Shown here one piece after another: positions 42,579 through 51,177 of a DNA stretch of 64,000 nt. The DNA lies in contig CALGMA010000009.1 of assembly GCA_937959265.1 (NCBI GenBank), positions 1-64,000 on the forward strand. Reading direction: 5' to 3'. Source of the DNA: an uncultured Anaerolineae bacterium. Lineage in GTDB: Bacteria; Chloroflexota; Anaerolineae; J036; Brachytrichaceae. Numbering within the stretch: the stretch's first letter is position 1; each line of letters opens with the position of its first letter. Below the pieces are notes generated by a model, which had not been told where the DNA came from, did not search any database, and worked only from the letters and a program-made list of their open reading frames with translations. The translations under genes were made by a program, and so were the position numbers.

Positions 42579-43499
42579 ATGATCCAAGCCTTTCGTGAAC
42601 GCCGTTCTCTGCGCATCGCCGGCCTGATGGGCCCAGGCGCGTTCTGGCTGATCGTCTTCTTCCTCATCCCGTTGCTGATCATGGCGGTGATCAGCTTCAT
42701 GTCGCGCGATCAGTTCGGCTTTCCTGCACCGCCCTTCACGTTGGAGAACTACTCGGACGTCGTCAAGGATATTCGCTTCAACCCCTCTATTTCATTTGCG
42801 GGTGGGTTGAACATACGCCTGTTCGACGGCCTATACCTGGAACTGTTCTGGCGCTCGATCTGGCTTTCGCTCATCAGCACGATCATCACCTTGCTGATCG
42901 CGTTTCCCGTGGCGCTGTTCATGTCGCGGCTCCCGCGACGCTACCGCAACCTGACGCTCTTCCTGGTGATGATTCCCTTCTGGACAAATTTCCTCGTGCG
43001 CACGTATGCGTTGCAGTTCATGTTGCGTGGGAACGGGCCGATCAACACCCTGCTGCGCTCGTTGGGACTGGAGCCGATTGACCTGCTCTTCACGCCAACG
43101 GCCGTGATGATCGGCCTGGTCTACGGCAACCTGCCGTTCATGATCCTGCCGCTCTATACCTCTCTGGAGAAGTTCGACTGGACGATGATCGAGGCGGCGA
43201 ACGACCTTGGCGCGAACACGCTGCGGGCCTTTCAGCGTGTCATGCTGCCGCTGGTCTCTCCTGGCCTGGTCGCTGGCTCGATCCTGACGTTCGTTCCGGC
43301 CATCGGTTCATACATCACGGTCGAGCTCATGGGTGGCGGGCGTACCAACATGATCGGTTATACGATCGCTCAACAATTCAGCGCCAGCGTGAACTGGCCA
43401 TTCGGCTCGGCGCTGGCGCTGCTGATGATGATCATTGTGACCATCGCTGCTGTGTTGTACTTCCGCAGCGGGCGTGGCGAACAGCGCGCCGTCTTATAA
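42579..43499 (+). CDS. potB: Polyamine ABC transporter permease, PotB type
   Basis: 306 residues from ATG 42579 (a TTG at 42564 is also in frame). Six membrane helices, beginning GAFWLIVFFLIPLLIMAVIS, with the EAA loop (MIEAANDLGANTLRAFQRVM LP-type) that contacts the ATPase. It has the long periplasmic loop between helices 1 and 2 typical of PotB. The gap to potA is 36 bp and to potC 15 bp. Confidence 0.88.
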   Translation: MIQAFRERRSLRIAGLMGPGAFWLIVFFLIPLLIMAVISFMSRDQFGFPAPPFTLENYSDVVKDIRFNPSISFAGGLNIRLFDGLYLELFWRSIWLSLISTIITLLIAFPVALFMSRLPRRYRNLTLFLVMIPFWTNFLVRTYALQFMLRGNGPINTLLRSLGLEPIDLLFTPTAVMIGLVYGNLPFMILPLYTSLEKFDWTMIEAANDLGANTLRAFQRVMLPLVSPGLVAGSILTFVPAIGSYITVELMGGGRTNMIGYTIAQQFSASVNWPFGSALALLMMIIVTIAAVLYFRSGRGEQRAVL

Positions 43500-43514
43500 G
43501 CATAGGGAGGAGCT

Positions 43515-44369
43515 GTGACATCCGACTCGACCGTCATCCTGCTCGGTGAGCGCGGCGAGATCAAGCCGAAACCGCGCGGCGAAACGCGACGCTTCAGCCT
43601 CGGTCGCTTTGCGCTGGTGACCATCACGCTGTTCACCTTCGCCCTCCTGTATGTGCCGATCGTTGTGCTGATAATCTTCTCGTTCAACAGCGCGCGCACA
43701 GGCGCCACCTGGCAGAGCTTCACCCTGCAATGGTATGGGCGCGTGTTCAGCAATGCGCGCATCCTGGAAGCGGCTGCCAATAGCTTGATTGTCGCCGTGC
43801 TGTCCACCCTGGGCGCCGTCGTGATCGGCACGTTGATGGCGATGGCGATGGAGCGCTACCGCTTTCGCGGCAAGGGCGCATGGGACGGCTTGCTCTACTT
43901 GCCGGTGATCGTGCCCGAAATCGTGATGGGCATCTCGCTGCTGATCTTCTTTGCCGCGGTCAACATCAGCCGTGGCCTGCTCACGCTGGTGATCTCGCAC
44001 ATCGCCTTCTGCATGCCGTTTGTCTATCTCACCATGCGCGCGCGCCTGGCCGACTTCGACCGCTCGGTGGAAGAGGCGGCGCAAGACCTCGGCGCCAACG
44101 AATGGGTCACCTTCCGGCGAGTCACCCTGCCCCTGCTTATGCCGGGCATCATCAGCAGCGCTCTGCTGGCATTTACGTTGTCGTTGGATGACTTTGTGAT
44201 CTCGTTCTTCGTCACCGGCGTCGGATCGCAGACGCTGCCGGTCTACATCTGGGGCCAGATCCGCAGAGGCATCACGCCCGAGATCAACGCCATCTCCGCG
44301 CTGATGTTGGTGCTCTCTATCGTTCTCGTGATCACCACGCAGCTCATCCAGCGCCGCCAACGGGCATGA
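43515..44369 (+). CDS. potC: Polyamine ABC transporter permease, PotC type
   Basis: 284 residues, GTG start with GGAGGAG at 43505. Six membrane helices and an EAA loop (SVEEAAQDLGANEWVTFRRV). The conserved start of the PotC core, LLYVPIVVLIIFSFNSAR, and TLSLDDFVISFFVTG near the end, place it as the partner of the PotB-like protein. Confidence 0.9.
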   Translation: MTSDSTVILLGERGEIKPKPRGETRRFSLGRFALVTITLFTFALLYVPIVVLIIFSFNSARTGATWQSFTLQWYGRVFSNARILEAAANSLIVAVLSTLGAVVIGTLMAMAMERYRFRGKGAWDGLLYLPVIVPEIVMGISLLIFFAAVNISRGLLTLVISHIAFCMPFVYLTMRARLADFDRSVEEAAQDLGANEWVTFRRVTLPLLMPGIISSALLAFTLSLDDFVISFFVTGVGSQTLPVYIWGQIRRGITPEINAISALMLVLSIVLVITTQLIQRRQRA

Positions 44370-44430
44370 GCGCCCCGCGCTGCGTGGATAATGATTGTCG
44401 CTGCGCCACTGCGCCGGCGATCATTACTAT

Positions 44431-44458
44431 ACAAGTCAAACAAAACAAGTCAAACAAA
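44431..44458 (+). repeat. 14-bp perfect tandem repeat in the potD leader
   Basis: ACAAGTCAAACAAA occurs twice in a row, 22 bp before the potD start. It is strikingly C-poor-to-A-rich against the GC-rich background and leaves the ribosome site unstructured, which may favour high translation of the binding protein. Confidence 0.8.
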
Positions 44459-44480
44459 CCGATAGGAGACTGAGGGAACC

Positions 44481-45629
44481 ATGAACCGACGAGCCTTTTT
44501 GCGACTGGGTCTGGGACTGAGCGGCGCAACGGCGCTCATGGCCGCCTGTGGCGGCGGCGCGACCACGCCGGCGCCGACAACTGCGCCGGCAGCCGATGGT
44601 CCTGCGCCGCAATCTGGTAGTGCAGATGCGGGCAAACTTGCCAGAGAGATGAGCTGGTACACCTGGGGCGGATACGTCGCCGATGGCGTCATTGACAAGT
44701 TCAAACAAGAGTTCGGCGTCACAGTCAAAATCGACACCTATAGCTCCAACGAAGAGATGGAGGCCAAATTCAAGGCGGGCGGCAACCCTGGTTATGATCT
44801 GATCACGCCATCCGACTACATGGTATCGAAGTTGATCGCCGCCGGCCTGCTGGAGAAGTTGAACTTTGGCAACATCCCCAACTTCCAATACATAGACGCC
44901 GGGCACAAGAACCTGTACTTCGATCCGACTAACGAATACTCCGTGGCTTATAACTGGGGCTGCACCGGCTTCGCCTACAACAAGACGAAAGTGACTGAGC
45001 CGATCACCAACTGGAAGCAGGTGATGAACTGGCCGGACGCGCTGAGGGGTAAGCTGGGCATGATTGACGACGTGCGCGAACTGTTGGCTGTCGGCCTGCG
45101 AGTGCTCGGTTACAGCGGCAACGCATCGGACCCGAAGGAGATCAACGCGGCGCGTGACGCGTTAATCGAGCTGAAGCGGCGCGCCAACTACACGCTGACC
45201 GACAGCCCGAACGCTGCCACGAACCTCGTTGCCGGCGACATCTTCGCCACACAAATTTACACTAACGATGCTGTTGTGGCGCGCAGCGAGAATCCCGATC
45301 TGGTCTACGTCATTCCCGGCGACGTGAGCACGGTGTGGCAAGACAACCTGTGTGTGCCGAAGGGTGCGCCGAGCCAGTACACCGCCGAAGTGTTCATCAA
45401 CTTCCTGTGCCGGACCGACATTGCCGCCGAGAACGCCAACGAGATCGGCCTGGCGACGCCGAGCGCCGAGGCACTGCGCCAGGGGTTGATCGCCAAGGAG
45501 CTGGTCGAGGATAAAGCGGTGTATCCCGACGTCGCTGCCATGGGCGATGCGTTGGAGTTCCTGCGCAAGGGCAATCCAGAGGTGGACGAGCTCTACCAGC
45601 GCGCGTTCGACGAGATCAAAGCGGCCTGA
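44481..45629 (+). CDS. potD: Polyamine-binding lipoprotein, PotD type
   Basis: 382 residues. The N-terminus combines a twin-arginine-like NRRAFLRLGLG with a lipobox LMAAC (Cys 23), then a Thr/Pro/Ala linker. The binding-protein fold shows MSWYTWGGYVADGVIDKFKQ, KIDTYSSNEEMEAKFKAGGN, YDLITPSDYMVSKLI, VAYNWGCTGFAYNKTKV and VYVIPGDVSTVWQDNLCVPK. Acidic and aromatic residues expected to clamp polyamines are present in these segments. It is the last gene in the pot operon, after a 111-bp gap containing the tandem repeat. Confidence 0.9.
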   Translation: MNRRAFLRLGLGLSGATALMAACGGGATTPAPTTAPAADGPAPQSGSADAGKLAREMSWYTWGGYVADGVIDKFKQEFGVTVKIDTYSSNEEMEAKFKAGGNPGYDLITPSDYMVSKLIAAGLLEKLNFGNIPNFQYIDAGHKNLYFDPTNEYSVAYNWGCTGFAYNKTKVTEPITNWKQVMNWPDALRGKLGMIDDVRELLAVGLRVLGYSGNASDPKEINAARDALIELKRRANYTLTDSPNAATNLVAGDIFATQIYTNDAVVARSENPDLVYVIPGDVSTVWQDNLCVPKGAPSQYTAEVFINFLCRTDIAAENANEIGLATPSAEALRQGLIAKELVEDKAVYPDVAAMGDALEFLRKGNPEVDELYQRAFDEIKAA

Positions 45630-45742
45630 AGGCGCAGCCATTACTACGCCATTCGACTATCGAGGCGGGGCGCGCTATGCGAGGGGAGCGCGCTTCGCTA
45701 ATCAATCTCTCGCACATTTGGTTTTCATGAGGTGGTGTCGTC

Positions 45743-46741
45743 GTGCAATACTCCCGCCCATCGGACTCCATCGTCAGATCGGTGCAACCTTTTGCAGAGT
45801 GGGTGATTGACTGGATCTTTCTCTCCAGCGCTGTGGTTTCGCCGCTGGCTGCCGTCGCTGCGATCTACTACGGATTCACCGGCGCGCCGGCACCAGCGGC
45901 AGCCTGCGCCATCGTTGCCGCCGGCGCTGCATGGGGCGCTTATGCGCGTTTCGTCGCGCCCTGGCAACTGCGGGTCAAGCATTTGAAGATCGCCCCTCAG
46001 CGCGAGCAGACGGCCGAAGGATCAACCACTGCCGCAAGCCGGCCACCGCTCAAAGTCGTCTTCTTCTCCGACCTCCACCTTGGCCAATTCAAGCGCCAGG
46101 ACTGGGCGCAGCGCATCGTCGAGGCGGTCAATGCGCAATCGCCCGACCTCGTTTTGATCGGTGGCGATTTCGTCGGTAAGACGGCGTGCTGTGATATTGC
46201 CGATTTGCTCGCACCACTGCGTCATCTGCAGGCGACGCACGGGGTATATGCCGTGCTGGGCAACCACGACTATGGCATTCCAGGCCCGGATCATTCCGAT
46301 GAGTTGATCCAACTCTTCCCGCAGTTGAACATCCGGCTGTTGCGCAACGAGTGCGTAGCGATCGGCGACGATGTGTTGCTGGTCGGCGTGGATGAGTTGT
46401 GGACCGGCCGCGATGACCTGCACGGCGCATTGGCGTCCTACCGCCGCGCGCCGAATATGCGCGTGATCGTGCTGGGTCACAACCCCGACTTGATGCTGAA
46501 GCTCGATGGGCGTCGCGCTCACCCGGTGCTGCGAGATGCGTTCTTCATCTTCGGCCACACGCATCAGGGGCAGATCTATATCCCGCTGCTGCCGGGCCTG
46601 GCCATCCCAATCGAGTCCAAGTTCTACCGTGGCCTGCACCACACCCCCCACGGCGCGCTCTACGTCTCATCGGGCTGTGGGGAGAACAGCACGCCCACCC
46701 GTATCAACACGTGGCCGGAGATCGTGGTGTTCGAGGCATGA
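45743..46741 (+). CDS. Membrane-anchored metallophosphoesterase
   Basis: 332 residues, GTG start. Two N-terminal membrane helices (WIFLSSAVVSPLAAVAAIYY and AAACAIVAAGAAWGAYARFV) precede a calcineurin-like phosphoesterase domain with all metal motifs: FSDLHLG, LIGGDFVG, LGNHDYG, VLGHNPD and FGHTHQGQ. This matches the YkuE/YaeI group, which includes lipid- or lipid A-related pyrophosphatases. The substrate is not determinable. No clear operon partner. Confidence 0.88.
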   Translation: MQYSRPSDSIVRSVQPFAEWVIDWIFLSSAVVSPLAAVAAIYYGFTGAPAPAAACAIVAAGAAWGAYARFVAPWQLRVKHLKIAPQREQTAEGSTTAASRPPLKVVFFSDLHLGQFKRQDWAQRIVEAVNAQSPDLVLIGGDFVGKTACCDIADLLAPLRHLQATHGVYAVLGNHDYGIPGPDHSDELIQLFPQLNIRLLRNECVAIGDDVLLVGVDELWTGRDDLHGALASYRRAPNMRVIVLGHNPDLMLKLDGRRAHPVLRDAFFIFGHTHQGQIYIPLLPGLAIPIESKFYRGLHHTPHGALYVSSGCGENSTPTRINTWPEIVVFEA

Positions 46742-46870
46742 GGTGAAGGGGTGGGCCCCATTGGTCAACACAGGTCAGCGCACCTCACCCATCCACTCCG
46801 GATGAGCGAGCGACAAGCATGCCGGATCCTGTAGATCGTTGACCGTGAGGAGCATCGCGGCGTAGCCTCG

Positions 46871-48805
46871 CTATGGAGGGGTGATGATGATGATCAACGT
46901 TGGCGTGGGCATGGGTGACACGAGCAGCGTGGCTGTAGGTGTCGGCGTATCGGTCGCCGGCAACGGCGGCGGGGTATCTGTCGGGGTTGGCGATGGCGGT
47001 GGCGGGACGGTCGGTGTTGGCGTCGCTGTGGGCAGTGGCGGGACGGTCGGTGTCAGCGTCGCTGTGGGCGGGAGCGGAGTAAGCGCCCAGACCAGCTCAA
47101 TGTTACCCGGGCCGGTGTAGTTCACATATTGCACTTGCAGGAAGTGCTGACCGGCGTTCAATACCCGTGTGCCCACCAGCACTTTCGCGCCGGCCGTAAA
47201 GTCGTCTATGCCGGTCACGATTGCCCCGTCAATCAGCAACCGGGCGCCGTCGTCCACCGTCGCCGTGAACACGTACGTTCCGCTCGCCAGGAAGTTGACT
47301 GAGCGCCGCCAATCCACCGAGAAGTTGAACGGGTTGACCTGTGGCGGCGGCCAGTTCGGCATTACCGCAGTATTCAAGAATCCGGGCGGGTTGGGCGGCG
47401 CAAGCGGGTCGTCGCGCTTGACGACGACCGGTCCGGTCAAGTTAGGCGAGTTGTAGTAGCGGCCTTCCCAGCCGGCGTAGTTGACCTTCCAGTTCAAGGA
47501 GACGCGTGCCGAGGCGCCTGACTTGTAGTACTCGACGCGCAGGCTGTGCATCCCGGCAGTCAGGCTTACGTCGGCCGTGACCGTGCGCAGGCCGGCGCTG
47601 AACCACTGATTGATGATCAACACGTCATCTACAAAGACGCGCGCGCCGCCATCCACGCTTAGCGTGAACTGATAGTTGTCCGTGGTCGGGAAGTTCGCGC
47701 TGCTGGTGAAGATGGCCGACCAGTTGTTGCGCGGGACGCCCGGACCGGGCGCACCGGTACCCCAGTTCACATTCAGAGGTGGGCCAGGCAAATTCTGATC
47801 GAACAGCACGGGTGGGATGAGATCCGGATTGCCAAAATACTGGCTATACCACGCGCCTGTGGGGTTGGGGTTCGGCGTCGCCGTCGGCACAATGATCGTT
47901 GGGCCGGGCGGCGGCGTGCACGTTGCGGGCAAGGTCGGAATGGGTAATGGCCCGTTGAACGTATTGTTGTCCTCATTGCTTTCGACGACCATGTTGGTCG
48001 GATCAACGACGACCAGGTTCGCGCCGGTGGTGAAGCCGGGGAACCACCGCGAGTCCGTCTGGCCAGGTGCGAGCCCATTCGGCACCAGTTGTTGCTGGTT
48101 GTTGGCTTGTACGAGGAACGGGCCGGCAGGGGCGCTGCCGATGTTCTGCACTACGACGCGAATGCCGAGTTGGGGCGAGACATAGGCGCAGCTGGCACCG
48201 GTCTCCAGCTCGATAGCTACGCTCACGATGACCAGATCGGGCAACGGACCGGCTGGGCCGGGCGTCGGCGTCGGCGCTTCGGGCGGCGCCTTGGTGGGTA
48301 TCAGGTCGCCGCTGACGGTGACCGGTGCGAATTGCGTGAACCCGCTGGCCGCGCCTCGCGCGATGAGGTAGTACTGACCGGCTGTCGCGGGCGCGGTCAG
48401 ATCATTCCGTTGAAAGGTACCGTCGGGACCGGCGATTGCATCGCCCAATCGCTGGAATTCGCCAAAGGGCGCAGCTGGTGAAGTTGACAGGAAAATCTCG
48501 ACGGCTTCGTTGGCCTGGAAGCCGACCCCACGCACACCGAAAGGTGCGCCAGGCGCGAGCGGGCCGCTCGCCTCGACGCGCGCGCTGCTGCCTGGCGGTG
48601 GCGTTGGCACCACATCGCGTTCCATGGCGCTGCGAGACAAGAGCCAGAACGCTGCTATGCAACATAGGATCAGCAGCACTACGGTGAGGACGCCGGCCCA
48701 GACATAGCGCGACGGCGACTCCGTTTCGATGTCTGTCGCCCCTTGCGGAGGAACCGCGGATGTGGATGTCGAGGCCAATGGGGTCTGGTCGCGCTCTGAG
48801 CTCAT
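46871..48805 (-). CDS. Membrane-anchored CARDB/PA14 surface protein
   Basis: 644 residues, ATG 48805 behind GGGAGG. An N-terminal cytoplasmic stretch and one membrane helix (VWAGVLTVVLLILCCIAAFW) are followed by a beta domain (GPLAPGAPFGVRGVGFQANE), a CARDB-type domain (LPDLVIVSVAIELETGASCA to VVDPTNMVVESNEDNNTF), and two PA14-like modules (SADNYQFTLSVDGG-type YQFTLSVDGGARVFVDDVLI and YVFTATVDDGARLLIDGAIV). The C-terminus is a Pro/Thr-rich tail containing tandem repeats. CARDB and PA14 are adhesion/carbohydrate-binding folds, so a surface-binding role is likely. Confidence 0.78.
   Translation of the reverse strand: MSSERDQTPLASTSTSAVPPQGATDIETESPSRYVWAGVLTVVLLILCCIAAFWLLSRSAMERDVVPTPPPGSSARVEASGPLAPGAPFGVRGVGFQANEAVEIFLSTSPAAPFGEFQRLGDAIAGPDGTFQRNDLTAPATAGQYYLIARGAASGFTQFAPVTVSGDLIPTKAPPEAPTPTPGPAGPLPDLVIVSVAIELETGASCAYVSPQLGIRVVVQNIGSAPAGPFLVQANNQQQLVPNGLAPGQTDSRWFPGFTTGANLVVVDPTNMVVESNEDNNTFNGPLPIPTLPATCTPPPGPTIIVPTATPNPNPTGAWYSQYFGNPDLIPPVLFDQNLPGPPLNVNWGTGAPGPGVPRNNWSAIFTSSANFPTTDNYQFTLSVDGGARVFVDDVLIINQWFSAGLRTVTADVSLTAGMHSLRVEYYKSGASARVSLNWKVNYAGWEGRYYNSPNLTGPVVVKRDDPLAPPNPPGFLNTAVMPNWPPPQVNPFNFSVDWRRSVNFLASGTYVFTATVDDGARLLIDGAIVTGIDDFTAGAKVLVGTRVLNAGQHFLQVQYVNYTGPGNIELVWALTPLPPTATLTPTVPPLPTATPTPTVPPPPSPTPTDTPPPLPATDTPTPTATLLVSPMPTPTLIIIITPP
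46999..47070. repeat. 36-bp tandem repeat coding for the Pro/Thr tail
   Basis: Two 36-bp units (46999-47034 and 47035-47070), differing at three positions, encode repeated TATPTPTVPP-type sequence. The 12-residue unit keeps the frame, allowing the tail to change length by recombination. Confidence 0.8.
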
Positions 48806-48821
48806 GTCGCCTCCCTGAGAT

Positions 48822-48827
48822 ATTATA
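48822..48827 (-). promoter_or_regulatory. Candidate -10 element for the CARDB/PA14 gene
   Basis: TATAAT on the minus strand, 17 bp before the ATG at 48805, would give a very short leader. The -35 position reads TTCGCG at 17-bp spacing, a poor match. Confidence 0.35.
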
Positions 48828-48871
48828 GGCGCGGCACCCGTAATCGCGAATCTCACGAATCCAGTTAACCC

Positions 48872-49660
48872 ATGAACTGCACCAGCCCATACGATGCCTT
48901 CGCACGCATTTATGACCTGCAACACGGTGGCTTCCTGGACGATGCGCCGATGTATTTGCGTCTGGCGCGCGAGGTAGCGCCTGCGACGTCCATCCTGGAG
49001 ATTGGCTGCGGCAGCGGCCGAGTCATGATCCCGCTGATCGAAGCCGGCTTTCGCGTCGTGGGTGTGGACGAGTCAGCCGAGATGCTACGCATCGCCGAGC
49101 GACGGCTGCGCACGAGTGCGCATATTCCTGCCGAGCGCTGGTCGCTGGTTCATGCCGACGCCCGTGCGCTCAGGTTGGCGGAGCCAGGGTTCGATATGGC
49201 CATCATCGCGCTCAACACCTTTCTGCACAACCTCACGCGCGACGACCAGCTCGCCACGCTGCGCGCCGCACACAGGCACCTTTCCACCGGCGGGCTGCTG
49301 GTGATGGATTTGCCGCCTAATGACGAGATGGCCTATCAACCCGACGACGGCGTCTTCCAGCTCGAGGCTACGCTGGTGGATCCTCACGCCGGGACCGAGA
49401 TCCACAAATTCGTTGCCAGCCGCATCTTCTGGGCGATACAGGAGCAGGAGTTGGTTTATCGCATCGAAGAACGCCGCGCCGGCGATGCTGCTTTCACCGA
49501 ACAGCTCGTCACCTTCCGCCTGCGCCATGTCTTCAAACACGAGATGGAGTTGCTTCTGCTCCAGAGCGGGTTCGCCGAGCCGACTTGGTATGGCAACTAC
49601 GACCTGTCGCCCTACGGCGAAGGCAGCCCACGCATGATTGCCGCGGCGCGCGCGATCTAG
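48872..49660 (+). CDS. Class I SAM-dependent methyltransferase
   Basis: 262 residues. SAM-binding motif ILEIGCGSGRVMIPLIEAG, acidic VVGVDESAEML at the end of strand 2, and post-I motif LVHADARALRL. The N-terminal PYDAFARIYDLQHGG is typical of small-molecule methyltransferases. Substrate unknown. It is divergent from the CARDB/PA14 gene, and followed 44 bp later by a histidine kinase on the same strand. Confidence 0.8.
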   Translation: MNCTSPYDAFARIYDLQHGGFLDDAPMYLRLAREVAPATSILEIGCGSGRVMIPLIEAGFRVVGVDESAEMLRIAERRLRTSAHIPAERWSLVHADARALRLAEPGFDMAIIALNTFLHNLTRDDQLATLRAAHRHLSTGGLLVMDLPPNDEMAYQPDDGVFQLEATLVDPHAGTEIHKFVASRIFWAIQEQELVYRIEERRAGDAAFTEQLVTFRLRHVFKHEMELLLLQSGFAEPTWYGNYDLSPYGEGSPRMIAAARAI

Positions 49661-49704
49661 CGGCTCAGTCACTTCTCAGCAAGCCGCACTATTATTTTTT
49701 AGTG

Positions 49705-51177
49705 ATGTCCATCCGTACGCGGCTCACCATTTGGTATACAGCCGTCCTCGCGCTGATCCTCCTCATCTTTGGCATCGGCGTGTATATCTACGTCACCTGG
49801 CAGATGATCCAGCAGGTGGACTCGCGGCTCAGCCAGGCAGCCAACACCGCGCTCCCGCTTGCCCTGAGCCAGCGGCCGGAGGTCGAGGAGCGTGCCGGCC
49901 AAAAGGTGTTGACCTTGCCCGGCCTCGATGCGTTGCGCGCCTCCGAGACATACGTGCAGCTCATCGGCCCGCGCGGACAGGTAATCGGCATCTCGCCCAA
50001 TATCGCCGATCCATTCCTGACGAACCACCTCGATCCGGCCGCCTTCAAGGAAGCGGCGCACATGCCTGCCGACCAGCGCGCCAGCTTATTCACCGAGGCG
50101 CAACATCGCGGGTTGCCGCCGATTCGCGTCTTTACTCAAGCATTGGCTGCGCGCAACGGGGAGGTGGTGGGGTATCTCCAGGTCGCTACGTCGCTGGAAG
50201 GTGTCAAGGCGGCGCAAAATAGCCTGTTGATCGCGCTCCTTTCGTTGGGTGGGGTGGGCATCCTGTTCTCGGCTGTGATCGGTGTGTTGCTGGCGCGGCG
50301 CGCGTTGCGGCCGGTGGACGAGCTGACGAAGACGGCAATGGCGATCTACCGCGCCGAGAACCTCGACCAGCGGGTGGCCGTGCCGAAGACAAATGACGAG
50401 GTGAGTCGCCTGTCGCAGGCGTTTAACGAGATGCTCGACCGGCTCTCCAAGCTCTTCCATGCCCAACAACGCCTGATCGCCGACGTGTCGCACGAGATGC
50501 GCACCCCGCTCACCGTCATTCGCGGCAACGTGGACTTGCTGCGGGCGATGGGCTGCGCCGACGAGGAATCGCTGGATGCGCTCACCCGCGAGAGTGACCG
50601 CATGACGCGCCTGGTTGGCGACCTGTTGCTGCTCTCACAAGCCGATGCCGGCGTGCTGCCGATGCACGTTCACAACGTCAGCCTGAACCAGGTCGTCTCG
50701 GATGTGGAGCGCAGCGGCCAGGTGTTGAGCGCCGGCCGCGTCAACGTGTCGGCGCATGTCGAACCCAACCTCGTCATCCAGGCCGATGCAGACCGATTGA
50801 AGCAGGTACTGCTGAATCTGGTAGACAACGCCATCAAGCACACGCCCGACGGCGGCCAGGTTCGTATCGAAGCCGTGCGCAGCTACAACAACTACGTGCG
50901 CATCTCCGTCAGCGACACAGGCGTCGGCATCCCCGAGAAAGACCTGCCGTACGTGTTCGAGCGCTTCTACCGTGTGGACAAGTCGCGCTCGCGAGCCAAC
51001 GGCGGCTCTGGACTTGGCCTCTCGATCGCTCACTCGATTGTCCAGGCACACAACGGCCGGATTGTCGTGAGCAGTAAACCCGGCGCCGGCACGACGTTCG
51101 ACGTCTATCTCCCTATGCAGCATCAGCTACCTGCAACGGGGGAGAACGGCTCGCATAACGGCATTAGCCCTGCTTGA
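49705..51177 (+). CDS. Orphan sensor histidine kinase
   Basis: 490 residues from ATG 49705. Membrane helix 1 (VLALILLIFGIGVYIYVTWQ), an extracytoplasmic sensor of about 140 residues, helix 2 (LLIALLSLGGVGILFSAVIG), HAMP (ALRPVDELTKTAMAI), HisKA with H263 in DVSHEMRTPLTVIRGN, and HATPase with N box (LVDNAIKHTPDG), G1 (VSDTGVGIPEKDL) and G2 (SGLGLSIAHSIV). Everything needed for autophosphorylation is there. No response regulator lies next to it. Its 3' end overlaps the convergent aminotransferase gene by 14 bp. Confidence 0.92.
   Translation: MSIRTRLTIWYTAVLALILLIFGIGVYIYVTWQMIQQVDSRLSQAANTALPLALSQRPEVEERAGQKVLTLPGLDALRASETYVQLIGPRGQVIGISPNIADPFLTNHLDPAAFKEAAHMPADQRASLFTEAQHRGLPPIRVFTQALAARNGEVVGYLQVATSLEGVKAAQNSLLIALLSLGGVGILFSAVIGVLLARRALRPVDELTKTAMAIYRAENLDQRVAVPKTNDEVSRLSQAFNEMLDRLSKLFHAQQRLIADVSHEMRTPLTVIRGNVDLLRAMGCADEESLDALTRESDRMTRLVGDLLLLSQADAGVLPMHVHNVSLNQVVSDVERSGQVLSAGRVNVSAHVEPNLVIQADADRLKQVLLNLVDNAIKHTPDGGQVRIEAVRSYNNYVRISVSDTGVGIPEKDLPYVFERFYRVDKSRSRANGGSGLGLSIAHSIVQAHNGRIVVSSKPGAGTTFDVYLPMQHQLPATGENGSHNGISPA

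Noticed and set aside
45679-45705. GCGCGCT..AGCGCGC inverted repeat after potD
   Set aside because: Stem is short and followed by no T tract. In this base composition such pairs are frequent by chance.
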